Notes under the pieces: model-generated
Databases searched by the model: none
What the model was told of the DNA's origin: nothing
What the model saw: only the letters and a program-made list of their open reading frames with translations
NCBI GenBank assembly: GCA_025351185.1
Contig: JANXWJ010000282.1
Location: forward strand, 1-51,328
Direction of reading: 5' to 3'
Length of the DNA: 51,328 nucleotides
From: Candidatus Nanopelagicales bacterium
Lineage (GTDB): Bacteria > Actinomycetota > Actinomycetes > S36-B12 > CAIYMF01
Shown here: one piece after another, positions 8,671 through 18,091 of the stretch
Layout of the letters: each line of letters opens with the position of its first letter
Numbering within the stretch: position 1 is the stretch's first letter
Position numbers and translations under genes: made by a program

Positions 8671-10038
8671 TCAGATCGTGCGGAGGAAGTCGATGGGGTC
8701 CCGGCCCTCGCGGGTCGCGGGGGAGTCCGCGGGATGTCCGACGGCAACGGCACCAAGGGGCTGCCAGCTCGACGGCAGGTCGAGCACGTCGCGCACGACG
8801 TCGGGGCAGAACAGTGTGCTCGAGATCCAGGCGGAGCCCAGATCCTCGGCTGCGAGAGCGATGAGCAGGTTCTGGACTGCCGCTCCACCGGCGACGAGGA
8901 ACAGGTCGCGCTCGTGGCCGCGGCGGGCCTCGTCGGGGTAGGCGTGCGCAGCCCCCTCGAGCTCGAGGAACGGCAGCACGACTACCGGTGCCGACCGCAG
9001 CACGTCACCGCGGTGCAGGCGCTTCGCGACCGATGCGTCGTCGAAGCGGTCGAGGGAACGCAGGTCGGCCGCCCACCGTGCCGCCATCGCGTCGAGCAGC
9101 CGGTCGCGGGTCTCGTCGCGCAGCAGCAGAAAGCGCCACGGCGTCGTGTGATGGGGGCTCGGTGCGGTGACGGCGGCGGCGACGGCACGGTGCACGGCGT
9201 CGAGCCCGACGTCCTCGGCGGTGAAGGACCGGACGGTACGCCGCAGGTGCACCGCCTCTCGTCGACCTTGCGCGAGCGCCTCGGCAGTGCCCAGACGAAA
9301 CAGGTCGTCGCCACTGGGGCGCACCAGGGCGCGGGCACCGGGACCGGCACCGTCGACGACGTGGGCCGACAGCCCGCGGACCACTGCCACCGGGACGCCA
9401 GATGCCTTGCCCGCCACGAGATCCACGGCCGACGCGATCTCGTCACCGATGGCCGTGATGGTCATCTCGAGCGTGTTGCCGTGAGAGTCCTGACGGCCCC
9501 GGTGATCATCGAGCACCGCCACACCGGAGGCGCCGATGGCGGCGTCGGTGAGCCCTTCCCGCCAGGCGCGCCCCAGGGTGTCGGTGACGACGACTCCGAC
9601 GTTCGCCCCCGACGCATCGATGAATGCGGCTCGGAGGCTCCGGGCACTCGCATCCGGGTCGACCGGCAGCAGGAGCACCGTGCCGCGTGGCGTGTTGGAC
9701 GCGTCGACACCAGCGGCCGCCATGACGAGTCCGTGCGTGGTCTCCACGATGCGGGTGATCCCACGGGGTGTGCTCCGGGTGGCCACGACCCGCACCGTCT
9801 CCGCGGTGATGGCGGCCTCGCGGTCGTCGGCGTCGACGATGCGGCCCTCTGCCTTGCTCACGACCTTGCTCGTGACGACGACGATGTCACCGTCGCGCAG
9901 ACCCGTGGACCCGTCCGGCCACCGCACCTCGGCGAGCAGCGGCGACACGAGCGCACCCAGGTCGTCACCGGTGACGATCTCCGGGACGCCGTGGACAGCG
10001 ACGACCATCACGGTCGTCGTCGGCTGCTGCGCGGTCAT
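8671..10038 (-). CDS. fbiB: F420-0:L-glutamate ligase fused to FMN/nitroreductase domain
   Basis: A 455-residue bifunctional F420 enzyme. Residues about 10-245 are the CofE gamma-glutamyl ligase ([39 protein letters not shown]) that adds L-glutamates to F420-0. Residues about 265-455 are a nitroreductase-fold domain ([45 protein letters not shown]), which in mycobacterial FbiB binds FMN and reduces dehydro-F420-0. Its start overlaps the fbiA stop by 4 nt (ATGA), which indicates translational coupling. Length and fusion are typical for Actinobacteria. Confidence 0.95.
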   Translation of the reverse strand: MTAQQPTTTVMVVAVHGVPEIVTGDDLGALVSPLLAEVRWPDGSTGLRDGDIVVVTSKVVSKAEGRIVDADDREAAITAETVRVVATRSTPRGITRIVETTHGLVMAAAGVDASNTPRGTVLLLPVDPDASARSLRAAFIDASGANVGVVVTDTLGRAWREGLTDAAIGASGVAVLDDHRGRQDSHGNTLEMTITAIGDEIASAVDLVAGKASGVPVAVVRGLSAHVVDGAGPGARALVRPSGDDLFRLGTAEALAQGRREAVHLRRTVRSFTAEDVGLDAVHRAVAAAVTAPSPHHTTPWRFLLLRDETRDRLLDAMAARWAADLRSLDRFDDASVAKRLHRGDVLRSAPVVVLPFLELEGAAHAYPDEARRGHERDLFLVAGGAAVQNLLIALAAEDLGSAWISSTLFCPDVVRDVLDLPSSWQPLGAVAVGHPADSPATREGRDPIDFLRTI

Positions 10039-11045
10039 CGGCGGACGCTCTCCGCCAAGTCGATCGCCGCCGCAGCGATCTCGGCTGTGGCATCAAGGTC
10101 GGTCATGAGCAGCGGCACGGCGCGAGTGGCGATCCCGAGCGGGGTGAGCTCGTGCACCGCTCCGGCATCGCTCGCCGCGTGCACCAACCAGCCGTCCAGC
10201 AGCCCCGCCGCGTCGCCGCCACCTGGGGTGGGTTGGCGCGCGCCGTAGTGACGGGCCACTGCGGCGGCCGACGTCTCGACGCCGATGGCCGACAGGCAGG
10301 CGTCGGCCATGCCGCGCACCGGCGCGCCACCGACGATGGGTGATACCCCGACCACTGGCGCAGTCGTCGCAAGGACGGCGTCACGGATGCCCGCCACCTG
10401 CAGGATCGTGCCGATCGACACGACGGGGTTGGACGGCGGCAGCAGTAGCAGGTCGGTGTCGGAGATCGCTTCCAGCACACCGGGTGCCGGCTTGGCGACG
10501 TCGACTCCCACAAGGACGAAACCGTGGGCGGGGAGAGCGGCGCGATGCTTGATCCACCACTCCTGGAAGTGGATCGCCCGTCGCGTCCCGGGCTCGTCGC
10601 CGTCGACGATCACGTGCGTCTCCACGCGGTCGTCGCTCATCGGGATCAGGCGCACCCCGGGCTGCCAGCGCTCGCACAGAGCCGACGTCACGGCGGAGAG
10701 CGGATACCCGCCGGCGAGCATCTGCGAGCGGACCAGGTGGGTGGCCGTGTCCCGGTCACCGAGCCCGAACCAGCCGGGCTGCACGCCGTACGCCGCCAGC
10801 TCCTCCTTGATCGTGAAGGTCTCGTCCTCGCGTCCCCAGCCGCGCTCGACGCTGATGCCGTCGCCGAGGGAGTACATCACCGTGTCGAGGTCGGGGCAGA
10901 TCTGCAGGCCGAAGAGTCGGATGTCGTCACCGGTGTTGCCGATGACGGTCACCTCGGAACCGGGCGCCGCCGTGCGCAGGTGGTGCAGCAGGCCGCGGGT
11001 GAATCGGGCCCCGCCGATTCCGCCCGCCAGGACCGTGATGCGCAT
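10035..11045 (-). CDS. fbiA: 2-phospho-L-lactate/PEP transferase
   Basis: A 336-residue CofD/FbiA family enzyme that joins the phospho-lactyl or enolpyruvyl-GDP donor to FO, giving F420-0 or its dehydro form. Diagnostic stretches are [13 protein letters not shown] near residue 7, [19 protein letters not shown], and [15 protein letters not shown] 11045 matches the usual N-terminus MRITVLAGG. It is first in an operon with fbiB (4-nt overlap) and divergent from fbiC, whose start is 61 nt away, so all three F420 genes share one control region. Confidence 0.93.
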   Translation of the reverse strand: MRITVLAGGIGGARFTRGLLHHLRTAAPGSEVTVIGNTGDDIRLFGLQICPDLDTVMYSLGDGISVERGWGREDETFTIKEELAAYGVQPGWFGLGDRDTATHLVRSQMLAGGYPLSAVTSALCERWQPGVRLIPMSDDRVETHVIVDGDEPGTRRAIHFQEWWIKHRAALPAHGFVLVGVDVAKPAPGVLEAISDTDLLLLPPSNPVVSIGTILQVAGIRDAVLATTAPVVGVSPIVGGAPVRGMADACLSAIGVETSAAAVARHYGARQPTPGGGDAAGLLDGWLVHAASDAGAVHELTPLGIATRAVPLLMTDLDATAEIAAAAIDLAESVRR

Positions 11046-11093
11046 GGCGCCGATCCTGTCACCCCCTTCTCCTGCGCTGGTGCCGGGCCGACA

Positions 11094-11106
11094 TAAGGTC
11101 GAGGGC
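11094..11106 (+). promoter_or_regulatory. Leaderless promoter -10 box of fbiC
   Basis: TAAGGT (11094-11099) lies 7 nt before ATG 11107 and no Shine-Dalgarno sequence is convincing, so transcription probably starts at or next to the start codon. Confidence 0.5.
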
Positions 11107-13749
11107 ATGGCTGCCCCGTGCGCTGAGGACGAGACGCTGCCGACGCCGGCCGAGACTGCACGCGCGCTCGCTCGGGCCGCCCGCGGTGTCGCGCTCGACC
11201 TCGACGAGGCCACGGCGCTGCTGGCTGCCCGTGGCGACGAGCTCGAGCGTCTCCTGAACCTCGCCTCCGGAGTCCGCGACCGAGGACTCGAAGGTGCCGG
11301 GCGCCCGGGTGTCATCACCTACAGCCGCAAGGTGTTCATCCCCCTGACCAGGCTGTGTCGCGACCGCTGCCACTACTGCACGTTCGCCACCGACCCGGCA
11401 TCGCTGCGTCGCGACGGGCACGGCCTCTTCCTCACGCCCGACGAGGTCCTCGACATCGCTCGCCAGGGAGCCGCTCTCGGCTGCAAGGAGGCGCTCTTCA
11501 CCCTGGGCGACCGACCCGAGGACCGCTGGCCCGCGGCGCGCGAGTGGCTCGACACGCATGGCTACGACGACACGCTCTCCTACGTCCGTGCCATGGCGAT
11601 CCGGGTGCTCGAGGAGACCGGCCTCCTCCCGCACCTCAACCCCGGCGTGATGTCATGGGAGGACATCGGTCGGCTCAAGCCGGTCGCGCCGAGCATGGGG
11701 ATGATGCTCGAGACATCGGCCACCCGGCTCTGGTCGACTCCGGGAGCCCCGCACCACGGCAGCCCGGACAAAGACCCCGTCGTGCGCCTCCGCGTCCTTT
11801 CCGACGCCGGCCGCCAGGCCGTGCCGTTCACCACCGGGATCCTGGTCGGGATCGGCGAGACGCCGCGCGAACGAGTGCAGTCGATCCTCGACATTCGCCA
11901 CGTGGCACGGGAATACGGCCACGTACAGGAGGTCATCGTCCAGAACTTCCGTTCCAAGCCGGACACCGCGATGCGAGGTGACGGCGACCTCCCGCTCGAC
12001 GACTACCTCGCCACGATCGCCGTCGCACGCCTGCTGTTCGGCCCGCGCATGCGTGTGCAGGCACCGCCCAACCTCACCGACATCGACGAGGTGGCGCTGC
12101 TGCTCCGCGCCGGGGTCGACGACTGGGGCGGCGTGTCACCCCTGACACCTGACCACGTCAACCCGGAGCGACCGTGGCCGCAGCTCGACGTGCTCGCCCG
12201 CCTCACGGCGGCCGCGGGGTTCACCCTGCGCGAGCGGCTCACGGTCCACCCGGAGTTCGTCACCAGGTTCGACCCGTGGATCGACCCACGGGTGCAACCG
12301 CACGTCGCAGCTCTCTCCGACCCGAGCGGACTGGCTGTCGAGGGCCGGCGGCCCGCGGGGCTGCCCTGGCAGGAACCCGACACCGGCTATGACGCCTTCG
12401 CCGCCACCAACGCGGGCGGCCGCACCGACCTCAGCGCGACCGTCGACACCGAGGGTCGCACTGACGATCGCCGCAGCGACTTCGACTCGGTCTACGGCGA
12501 CTGGGCCGCGGTAGGTGAGCACGCGAGCGACATCGAGCGCCGGTCGACCCAGGAGCAGCTCGTCATGATCGGGCGCCTGGACTCCGACGTGCGCACCGGC
12601 CTGGCGCTCGCGGCCGAGGACCCAGCGGCTCTGGCGCACCCGGACAACGTCGCCCTCGCGGTCGCGCTGATGAGCTGCGACGGGCCGGCTCTGGATGCGT
12701 TGACGCGAATCGCCGACGATGTACGCCGGGACGCGGTGGGCGACGACGTCACCTTCGTCGTGACGCGCAACATCAACTTCACCAACGTCTGCTACACCGG
12801 CTGCCGCTTCTGCGCGTTCGCGCAGCGGCGCACCGATGCCGACGCTTTCACCCTCTCCCTCGACGAGGTCGGCGACCGGGTCGTGGAGGCGTGGGACGTC
12901 GGCGCGACGGAGATCTGCATGCAGGGTGGCATCCACCCCGACCTGCCGGGCACGGCCTACTTCGACCTCGCCCGCGCCGTGAAGAGTCGGGCGCCCGAGA
13001 TCCACCTGCACGCGTTCTCGCCCATGGAGGTCGTCAACGGCGCAACCCGCAGCGGGATGTCGATCCGGGAATGGCTTGCGGCAGCAATGGAATCGGGTCT
13101 CGATTCCATCCCTGGAACCGCGGCCGAGATCCTCGACGACGACGTGCGATGGGTGCTCACCAAGGGCAAGCTCCCGACTGCCGCGTGGGTCGAGGTCATC
13201 ACGACCGCGCACGAGATGGGGATCCCGTCGACGTCGACGATGATGTACGGCCACGTCGACAACCCGGCGCACTGGGTCGGGCACCTGTCGCTGCTGCGCT
13301 CGGTGCAGGAACGCACGGGTGGGTTCACGGAGTTCGTCGCCCTTCCGTTCATCCATCACAACGCACCCGTCTATCTCGCCGGAGTCGCCCGCCCGGGCTC
13401 GACCCGGCGCGACGACCGTGCGGTGCACGCGATGGCGCGCCTCATGCTCCATGGCGCGATCGACCACATCCAGTGCTCGTGGGTGAAGCTCGGCGTCGCC
13501 GGGGTCGTGTCGATGCTGCAGGGCGGCTGCGACGACGTCGGCGGCACCCTGATGGAGGAGACGATCAGTCGCATGGCCGGCTCCCAGCACGGGTCGCGCA
13601 AGAGCGTCGAGGAGCTCGAAGGGCTGGCGAACGCTGCTGGGCGCCCGTCCCGCCAACGCTCCACGACCTACGGCGCGGTCTCCGCGGAGCGCCGTGCCGC
13701 GGCTCGTCGGACGCACCTCGACCTCGACGTGACCGTCGCCGGTCACTGA
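11107..13749 (+). CDS. fbiC: FO synthase, fused CofG-CofH radical SAM enzyme
   Basis: An 880-residue protein that makes the deazaflavin chromophore FO from tyrosine and a pyrimidine. It holds two radical SAM modules: the N-terminal CofG-type cluster Cys84-Cys88-Cys91 (CRDRCHYC) and the C-terminal CofH-type cluster Cys562-Cys566-Cys569 (CYTGCRFC). The fusion is the actinobacterial FbiC form; archaea keep two proteins. ATG 11107 is in a leaderless context. Unlike M. tuberculosis, where fbiC is remote, it lies back-to-back with fbiA-fbiB here. No clear terminator hairpin was found after it. Confidence 0.96.
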   Translation: MAAPCAEDETLPTPAETARALARAARGVALDLDEATALLAARGDELERLLNLASGVRDRGLEGAGRPGVITYSRKVFIPLTRLCRDRCHYCTFATDPASLRRDGHGLFLTPDEVLDIARQGAALGCKEALFTLGDRPEDRWPAAREWLDTHGYDDTLSYVRAMAIRVLEETGLLPHLNPGVMSWEDIGRLKPVAPSMGMMLETSATRLWSTPGAPHHGSPDKDPVVRLRVLSDAGRQAVPFTTGILVGIGETPRERVQSILDIRHVAREYGHVQEVIVQNFRSKPDTAMRGDGDLPLDDYLATIAVARLLFGPRMRVQAPPNLTDIDEVALLLRAGVDDWGGVSPLTPDHVNPERPWPQLDVLARLTAAAGFTLRERLTVHPEFVTRFDPWIDPRVQPHVAALSDPSGLAVEGRRPAGLPWQEPDTGYDAFAATNAGGRTDLSATVDTEGRTDDRRSDFDSVYGDWAAVGEHASDIERRSTQEQLVMIGRLDSDVRTGLALAAEDPAALAHPDNVALAVALMSCDGPALDALTRIADDVRRDAVGDDVTFVVTRNINFTNVCYTGCRFCAFAQRRTDADAFTLSLDEVGDRVVEAWDVGATEICMQGGIHPDLPGTAYFDLARAVKSRAPEIHLHAFSPMEVVNGATRSGMSIREWLAAAMESGLDSIPGTAAEILDDDVRWVLTKGKLPTAAWVEVITTAHEMGIPSTSTMMYGHVDNPAHWVGHLSLLRSVQERTGGFTEFVALPFIHHNAPVYLAGVARPGSTRRDDRAVHAMARLMLHGAIDHIQCSWVKLGVAGVVSMLQGGCDDVGGTLMEETISRMAGSQHGSRKSVEELEGLANAAGRPSRQRSTTYGAVSAERRAAARRTHLDLDVTVAGH

Positions 13750-13945
13750 GGTCGAAGGCCCGCGCTCGCCACAACTACCGCGTCCGGCGCAGCGCGGTGA
13801 CTCGCTGCACACCCGCCCAGCAGCGACCCCCGCGCTCGGGCGCGCCGCAGGGTCCTTGCTCGCCCGAGGGGGCCAGGACGGGGATTCTCAGATGCCGCAA
13901 GGGCAGCCGCCGTCAGCGAGTTAACCCAGGAGACACAGTCCGGGG

Positions 13946-13975
13946 TTGACTCGGAGGCTCTTACACGCGTGTAAT
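13946..13975 (+). promoter_or_regulatory. whiB promoter with overlapping palindrome
   Basis: TTGACT (13946-13951) and TGTAAT (13970-13975), 18 bp apart, fit a housekeeping promoter. The perfect palindrome TTACACGCGTGTAA (13961-13974) overlaps the -10 box and would suit a repressor or autoregulator. A GACAC (13932-13936), the core reported for WhiA sites, lies just upstream. The 316 bp between fbiC and whiB (13750-14065) contain no recognisable gene, only this control region and a leader of roughly 80 nt. Confidence 0.55.
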
Positions 13976-14065
13976 TCACCCCGTGCCGCTCACGCAATGT
14001 GGGCGACACCACGCACAGGCCCCGCGTGTCGCGAGACATCGGGCCCGGGTCGAGGAGGTACCACG

Positions 14066-14323
14066 GTGAGTCAAGCCACCGTCCTGCCGTTGACCGATGC
14101 TGAAGAGCTCGGGTGGCAGGAGCGTGCGCTCTGCGCGCAGACCGACCCGGAGGCGTTCTTCCCCGAGAAGGGCGGCTCCACCCGCGAGGCGAAGCGCGTG
14201 TGCACCACGTGCGACGTGCGCGTCGAATGCCTGGAATACGCCCTCGAGAATGACGAGCGCTTCGGCATCTGGGGCGGGCTCTCCGAGCGCGAGCGTCGCC
14301 GCCTCAAGAAGGCTGCCGTCTGA
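14066..14323 (+). CDS. WhiB-family transcriptional regulator (WhiB2/WhmD-like)
   Basis: An 85-residue iron-sulfur regulator. The four cluster cysteines are Cys23 (ALCAQTDPE), Cys46 and Cys49 (RVCTTC) and Cys55 (VEC). The G(I/V)WGG turn is GIWGG at 67-71, followed by the basic tail RERRRLKK that contacts DNA. GTG 14066 is fixed by GAGGAGG at 7-nt spacing; longer upstream reading is not coding. Its placement near the F420 genes and pmmA matches mycobacterial whiB2, a division/septation regulator; the orthology is inferred from context. Confidence 0.9.
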   Translation: MSQATVLPLTDAEELGWQERALCAQTDPEAFFPEKGGSTREAKRVCTTCDVRVECLEYALENDERFGIWGGLSERERRRLKKAAV

Positions 14324-14335
14324 CCCGAGGGGTCA
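14321..14335 (+). terminator. Short hairpin at whiB stop
   Basis: TGACCC and GGGTCA arms around GAG; the left arm contains the whiB stop codon. A six-base-pair stem only, so this is a tentative terminator. Confidence 0.35.
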
Positions 14336-14533
14336 CCCTCTCCGCAGTCCCAGCCTCGCACCAGCCCGTCACGGGTTCAGTGCCTCCAGCGCCGGCACCG
14401 ATCGCCGCGCGGTCGTGCCGGGTCGCACGGGCACAGGTTCGTCACAGTGTGCTGAGGGATGGGGCACATCCGCGCTGGCGACCTGCCGTGGGCGACGGAG
14501 CACCCACCTACGTCGCATAGGGTTCTGCGAGCC

Positions 14534-17500
14534 ATGGCCACCGATGTCCCAGCAGTCGACAGCGTCGACACGCGCGATGTGGACCCACGCCGTGCAACGC
14601 CCGCAGCGGCAGGCGCGACCACGGCAACCATGGTGCTGGACACCCGCGAAGAGCTCAGCCGCCTGAGCCGGCAGGTGCGCGGCTTCGCAGCCCACCTGCC
14701 GGGCGAGGAGCACGACGTCACGGACCTCCTGGAGCCCCGTCCCGCGCCGCCTGCAAATGCCGCCGTCGCCTTCAGCCCTGACGAGCACTACCTGGGTTTC
14801 GATCTCGACGAGCTCGATGACACCGACGCCGATGTGCCGCCCCGCGAGCACCGGGTCACCGCCATCCTCGTCACGCACGACGGCACCCGATGGCTGCCCG
14901 CGGTGCTCACCGCGCTCGCTCGCTCGACCCGGCGCCCCGAGCGGGTCGTCGTCGTCGACACCGGCAGCGAGGACACCACCCCCGACATCCTGCGGCGAGC
15001 GGAGAAGGCCGGTCTCGTCGACCGGACCCTGACGATGCCGCGTGACACGGCGTTCGGTGCAGCCGTGGTGGCCGGGCTCGCCACCAACTCCGGCGTCCTG
15101 GATACCGACGTCGACGTCGTCCGCTGGCTGTGGCTGCTCCACGATGACTCCGCACCCGCCCCCACCGCTCTCGTCGAGCTGCTGCGCGCGGCCGACCGGC
15201 AGCGTTCGGTCGAGGTGCTCGGCCCCAAGCTCCGTGGCTGGCGCAACCGCGACGTGCTGGTGGAGTGCGGTGTCACCATCGCGCGGTCGGGCAACAGGGT
15301 CACGGGTCTCGAACGTCGCGAGCTCGACCAAGGACAGCACGACGACGTGGGCGATGTGCTCGCCGTGAGCAGCGCGGGCATGCTCGTACGCCGCGATGTG
15401 TGGGAGGCGCTCGGGGGTTTCGACCCGGGGCTCGCGATGTTCCGTGACGACGTCGACTTCTGCTGGCGGGCGCGGCGCTCGGGTGCCCGCGTGGTGGTCG
15501 CGACGGCTGCGGTCGTCCACCACAGAGAGGCAGCCACGCACGGTCGCCGACCGGTCGACGCTGGCTCACCGAAGCACCCCGACCGCCCGCGACGCATCGA
15601 CCGGGTCGCGGCGATCCACCTGCTCCGGGCGCAGACCTCGGGCTTCCACCGCGTCTTGGTGACGCTGCGGCTCCTTGTCGGATCGCTCCTGCGCGCCGTC
15701 GGCCTGCTCGTCGGAAAGGCACCTCAGGAGGCGCGCGACGAGTGGGGGGCGTTCCGCGACGCCATCCTCGACCGCAGCGGGCTCAGGGCCTCGCGAGCGC
15801 GCGTCAACGCGGCGTCTGCGCTCCCGGGGGCAGTTCCCGCAGCCGACGTACGCAGCTTCCTGGCACCTCGGGGCATCCAGGCGCGGCATGCGCTCGAGAC
15901 CGTGGGCGACCTCGTCGCCGGCCGGGAGACGGCCGACGCCCAGCGGTCCGTCCTCGACTCGACGCCTGATGACCCCGACGGCTGGTATGCCGATGACCGT
16001 CGCCCTTCCCGGATCCGCCGGTTCATCTCCCGCCCGGGCATGCTCCTCGTCCTCGGTCTGCTGGCGTTCGCTGTCGTCGGTGTCCGTGGCCTCTTCGGCG
16101 ACGGAGTCCTGCAAGGCGGTGCGCTGCTGCCCGTCCCGAACGGCGTCGGCGACCTCTGGCAGAGCTATCTGACCGCGTGGCACGAGGTCGGCCCGGGCTC
16201 GGCGGCCGACTCACCGGCCTGGCTCGTCCCGCTGTCGGCGCTCGCCCTCGTCCTGCGCGGCTCGGCCTCGTGGGCCGTCGACCTGCTCCTGCTCGGGCTC
16301 GTGCCGCTCGCGGGCGCGTCGTCCTACCTTGCGATGCGCGGTGTCGTGTCGTCGTTGTGGATCCGCGTCGCCGCGGCCGCGACCTACGCGACGCTGCCGG
16401 CCGTCACGGGCGCCATCTCCGGTGGCCGGATCGGCACCGCCGCGTCGCTCGTGCTGCTGCCGTGGCTGGCGCGTTCCTGCGCGCGCCTCATCGGCGTCGG
16501 TCGAGCTCCGAGCTGGCGTCGCGTCTTCGGCACCGCGATGCTGCTGGCGCTCGTCGCGTCGTTCACGCCGGTCGTGTGGCTCATGGCGGTGGTGCTCGCT
16601 GTCGTCGCCGGCGTCGTCGCGGTGAACGATCTGGTGGGTCGGCTCCGCCTGCTCGTCACAGTGCTGCTGCCCGTGGTGCTGCTCGTTCCCTGGAGCCTGC
16701 GTGTCGTGCGCGAGCCGTCGCTGCTCTGGCTCGAGCCAGGGCTCGTCGGGCCGATCGACACGCACCTCGTGCCGTATGACGTGCTCCTCCTGCGACCGGG
16801 TGGTCCCGGCTCGACCCCGCTGTGGCTCGCCGCCGGCCTCCTGCTCGGCGGCCTCGCCGCGGTCGCGATCCGGGGCGGGCGTCGCTTCGTGCTCGCCGGG
16901 TGGATCGTCGGGCTCGTCGCTCTCGTGTTCGGTGTTGTGCAGTCGGTTCTGCGCGTGCATGTCGCTGCGCTCACCGACCCGGTGGCGCCTTGGCCGGGCG
17001 TCGCCACCGCCGTGTGGGCTGGAGCTCTCATCGTGCTGTCGGCGCGGGTTGTCGACCAGCTGCCACAACGACTTGCGGGCGCGAGCTTCGGTGTCCGGCA
17101 ACCTGCCGCAGGTGTGCTCGTCGTCGCCCTGCTCATGGCACCGGTGACGTCGCTGGCGCTGCTCGTCCTCGGCGTCGATGGTCCGCTGACACGTGGTCCG
17201 CGCGCGGTGCTTCCGGCCTACATCGAGGCCGAGATGCGCGGTGTCGAACGACCGCGTGCTCTCGTCATACGCCGAGGCGCCGGTGACCGGCTGGTCTACG
17301 ACCTGCTCAGCGCACCGTCGCCTCAGCTCGGTGACCTCGATGTCGCAGCGCCGGCCGCGGTGTCCGACCAGCTCGACAAGCTCGTGGCGCGTCTCGCTGC
17401 CGGTCTCGGTGCTGACGAGGTCGATCAGATCGCGACCCACGGCGTTCGCTACATCGTCGTCGACGACGCCGGTCGTCGCCGTGACCCGCTCGTCGAGTCG

Positions 17501-18091
17501 CTCGACGGCCAGCGCGGCCTGCGACGGTTGTCGTCGCGCGACGGTGCCGCGGTGTGGCAGGTCGTGCCTACCGCGTCGCGTGCCCAGGCCATCGCCCCGA
17601 CCGCCGGTGACGCCGCAGGCACCGTCGCGATCCGCACGTCGGTCGCCGTGCCGACCGTCGTGGATGAGACGCGTACCCCGATCCGTATCGACACCGATGT
17701 GCCTCCGGGCAAGTCGGGGCGCACTCTCGTCGTCTCCGAGACGGCCGACAGCAGGTGGCGCTGGACGGTCGACGGTTCGTCGGTCCTCCCTACGGCGGGC
17801 CGGATCCCCGGCGACGACACGGCCACCGACCCCGCCCTCCAGCAGGCAGGTCTCGTTGCCACCTCCGTCCCGATGACCGTCTCGTTCGACGGCTCGTCGC
17901 GGACCACCTGGCTCGGGGTCCAGGCGGTCGTCGTGCTCCTCGTGCTGCTGCTGGCCCTCCCGTCGAGGCGAGCCGAGGAGGACGACGACGCCGATTCCTT
18001 CGAGGGTGCCGACTCCGGTGACCCGACCGACCCGGCCGACCCGACCTTGCCCACCCCTGCAGCAGCTGACTCGACGGAGGTGACCTCATGA
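14534..18091 (+). CDS. Large family-2 glycosyltransferase with multipass membrane region
   Basis: About 1185 residues. The N-terminal 90 residues are poorly conserved. A GT-A family 2 domain follows (VTAILVTHDGTRWLPAVL, the DxD-like HDDSAP with Asp204/205, FRDDVDFCWRA). From about residue 495 there are many hydrophobic helices (LLVLGLLAFAVVGVRGL onward), then an extracytoplasmic segment and one last helix (VQAVVVLLVLLLALPS) before an acidic tail. It is expected to move a sugar to an envelope acceptor at the membrane; donor and acceptor are unknown. ATG 14534 is chosen; TAGGGT at 14518-14523 is a likely -10 box giving a very short leader. Its stop overlaps the next start by 4 nt (ATGA). Confidence 0.85.
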   Translation: MATDVPAVDSVDTRDVDPRRATPAAAGATTATMVLDTREELSRLSRQVRGFAAHLPGEEHDVTDLLEPRPAPPANAAVAFSPDEHYLGFDLDELDDTDADVPPREHRVTAILVTHDGTRWLPAVLTALARSTRRPERVVVVDTGSEDTTPDILRRAEKAGLVDRTLTMPRDTAFGAAVVAGLATNSGVLDTDVDVVRWLWLLHDDSAPAPTALVELLRAADRQRSVEVLGPKLRGWRNRDVLVECGVTIARSGNRVTGLERRELDQGQHDDVGDVLAVSSAGMLVRRDVWEALGGFDPGLAMFRDDVDFCWRARRSGARVVVATAAVVHHREAATHGRRPVDAGSPKHPDRPRRIDRVAAIHLLRAQTSGFHRVLVTLRLLVGSLLRAVGLLVGKAPQEARDEWGAFRDAILDRSGLRASRARVNAASALPGAVPAADVRSFLAPRGIQARHALETVGDLVAGRETADAQRSVLDSTPDDPDGWYADDRRPSRIRRFISRPGMLLVLGLLAFAVVGVRGLFGDGVLQGGALLPVPNGVGDLWQSYLTAWHEVGPGSAADSPAWLVPLSALALVLRGSASWAVDLLLLGLVPLAGASSYLAMRGVVSSLWIRVAAAATYATLPAVTGAISGGRIGTAASLVLLPWLARSCARLIGVGRAPSWRRVFGTAMLLALVASFTPVVWLMAVVLAVVAGVVAVNDLVGRLRLLVTVLLPVVLLVPWSLRVVREPSLLWLEPGLVGPIDTHLVPYDVLLLRPGGPGSTPLWLAAGLLLGGLAAVAIRGGRRFVLAGWIVGLVALVFGVVQSVLRVHVAALTDPVAPWPGVATAVWAGALIVLSARVVDQLPQRLAGASFGVRQPAAGVLVVALLMAPVTSLALLVLGVDGPLTRGPRAVLPAYIEAEMRGVERPRALVIRRGAGDRLVYDLLSAPSPQLGDLDVAAPAAVSDQLDKLVARLAAGLGADEVDQIATHGVRYIVVDDAGRRRDPLVESLDGQRGLRRLSSRDGAAVWQVVPTASRAQAIAPTAGDAAGTVAIRTSVAVPTVVDETRTPIRIDTDVPPGKSGRTLVVSETADSRWRWTVDGSSVLPTAGRIPGDDTATDPALQQAGLVATSVPMTVSFDGSSRTTWLGVQAVVVLLVLLLALPSRRAEEDDDADSFEGADSGDPTDPADPTLPTPAAADSTEVTS

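Noticed and set aside
12136-13812. Long minus-strand reading frame opposite fbiC
   Set aside because: No recognisable family and fully covered by the CofH half of fbiC.
13946-14065. Longer WhiB N-terminus from TTG 13946
   Set aside because: This TTG is the -35 box of the promoter, and GTG 14066 has a near-perfect ribosome site.
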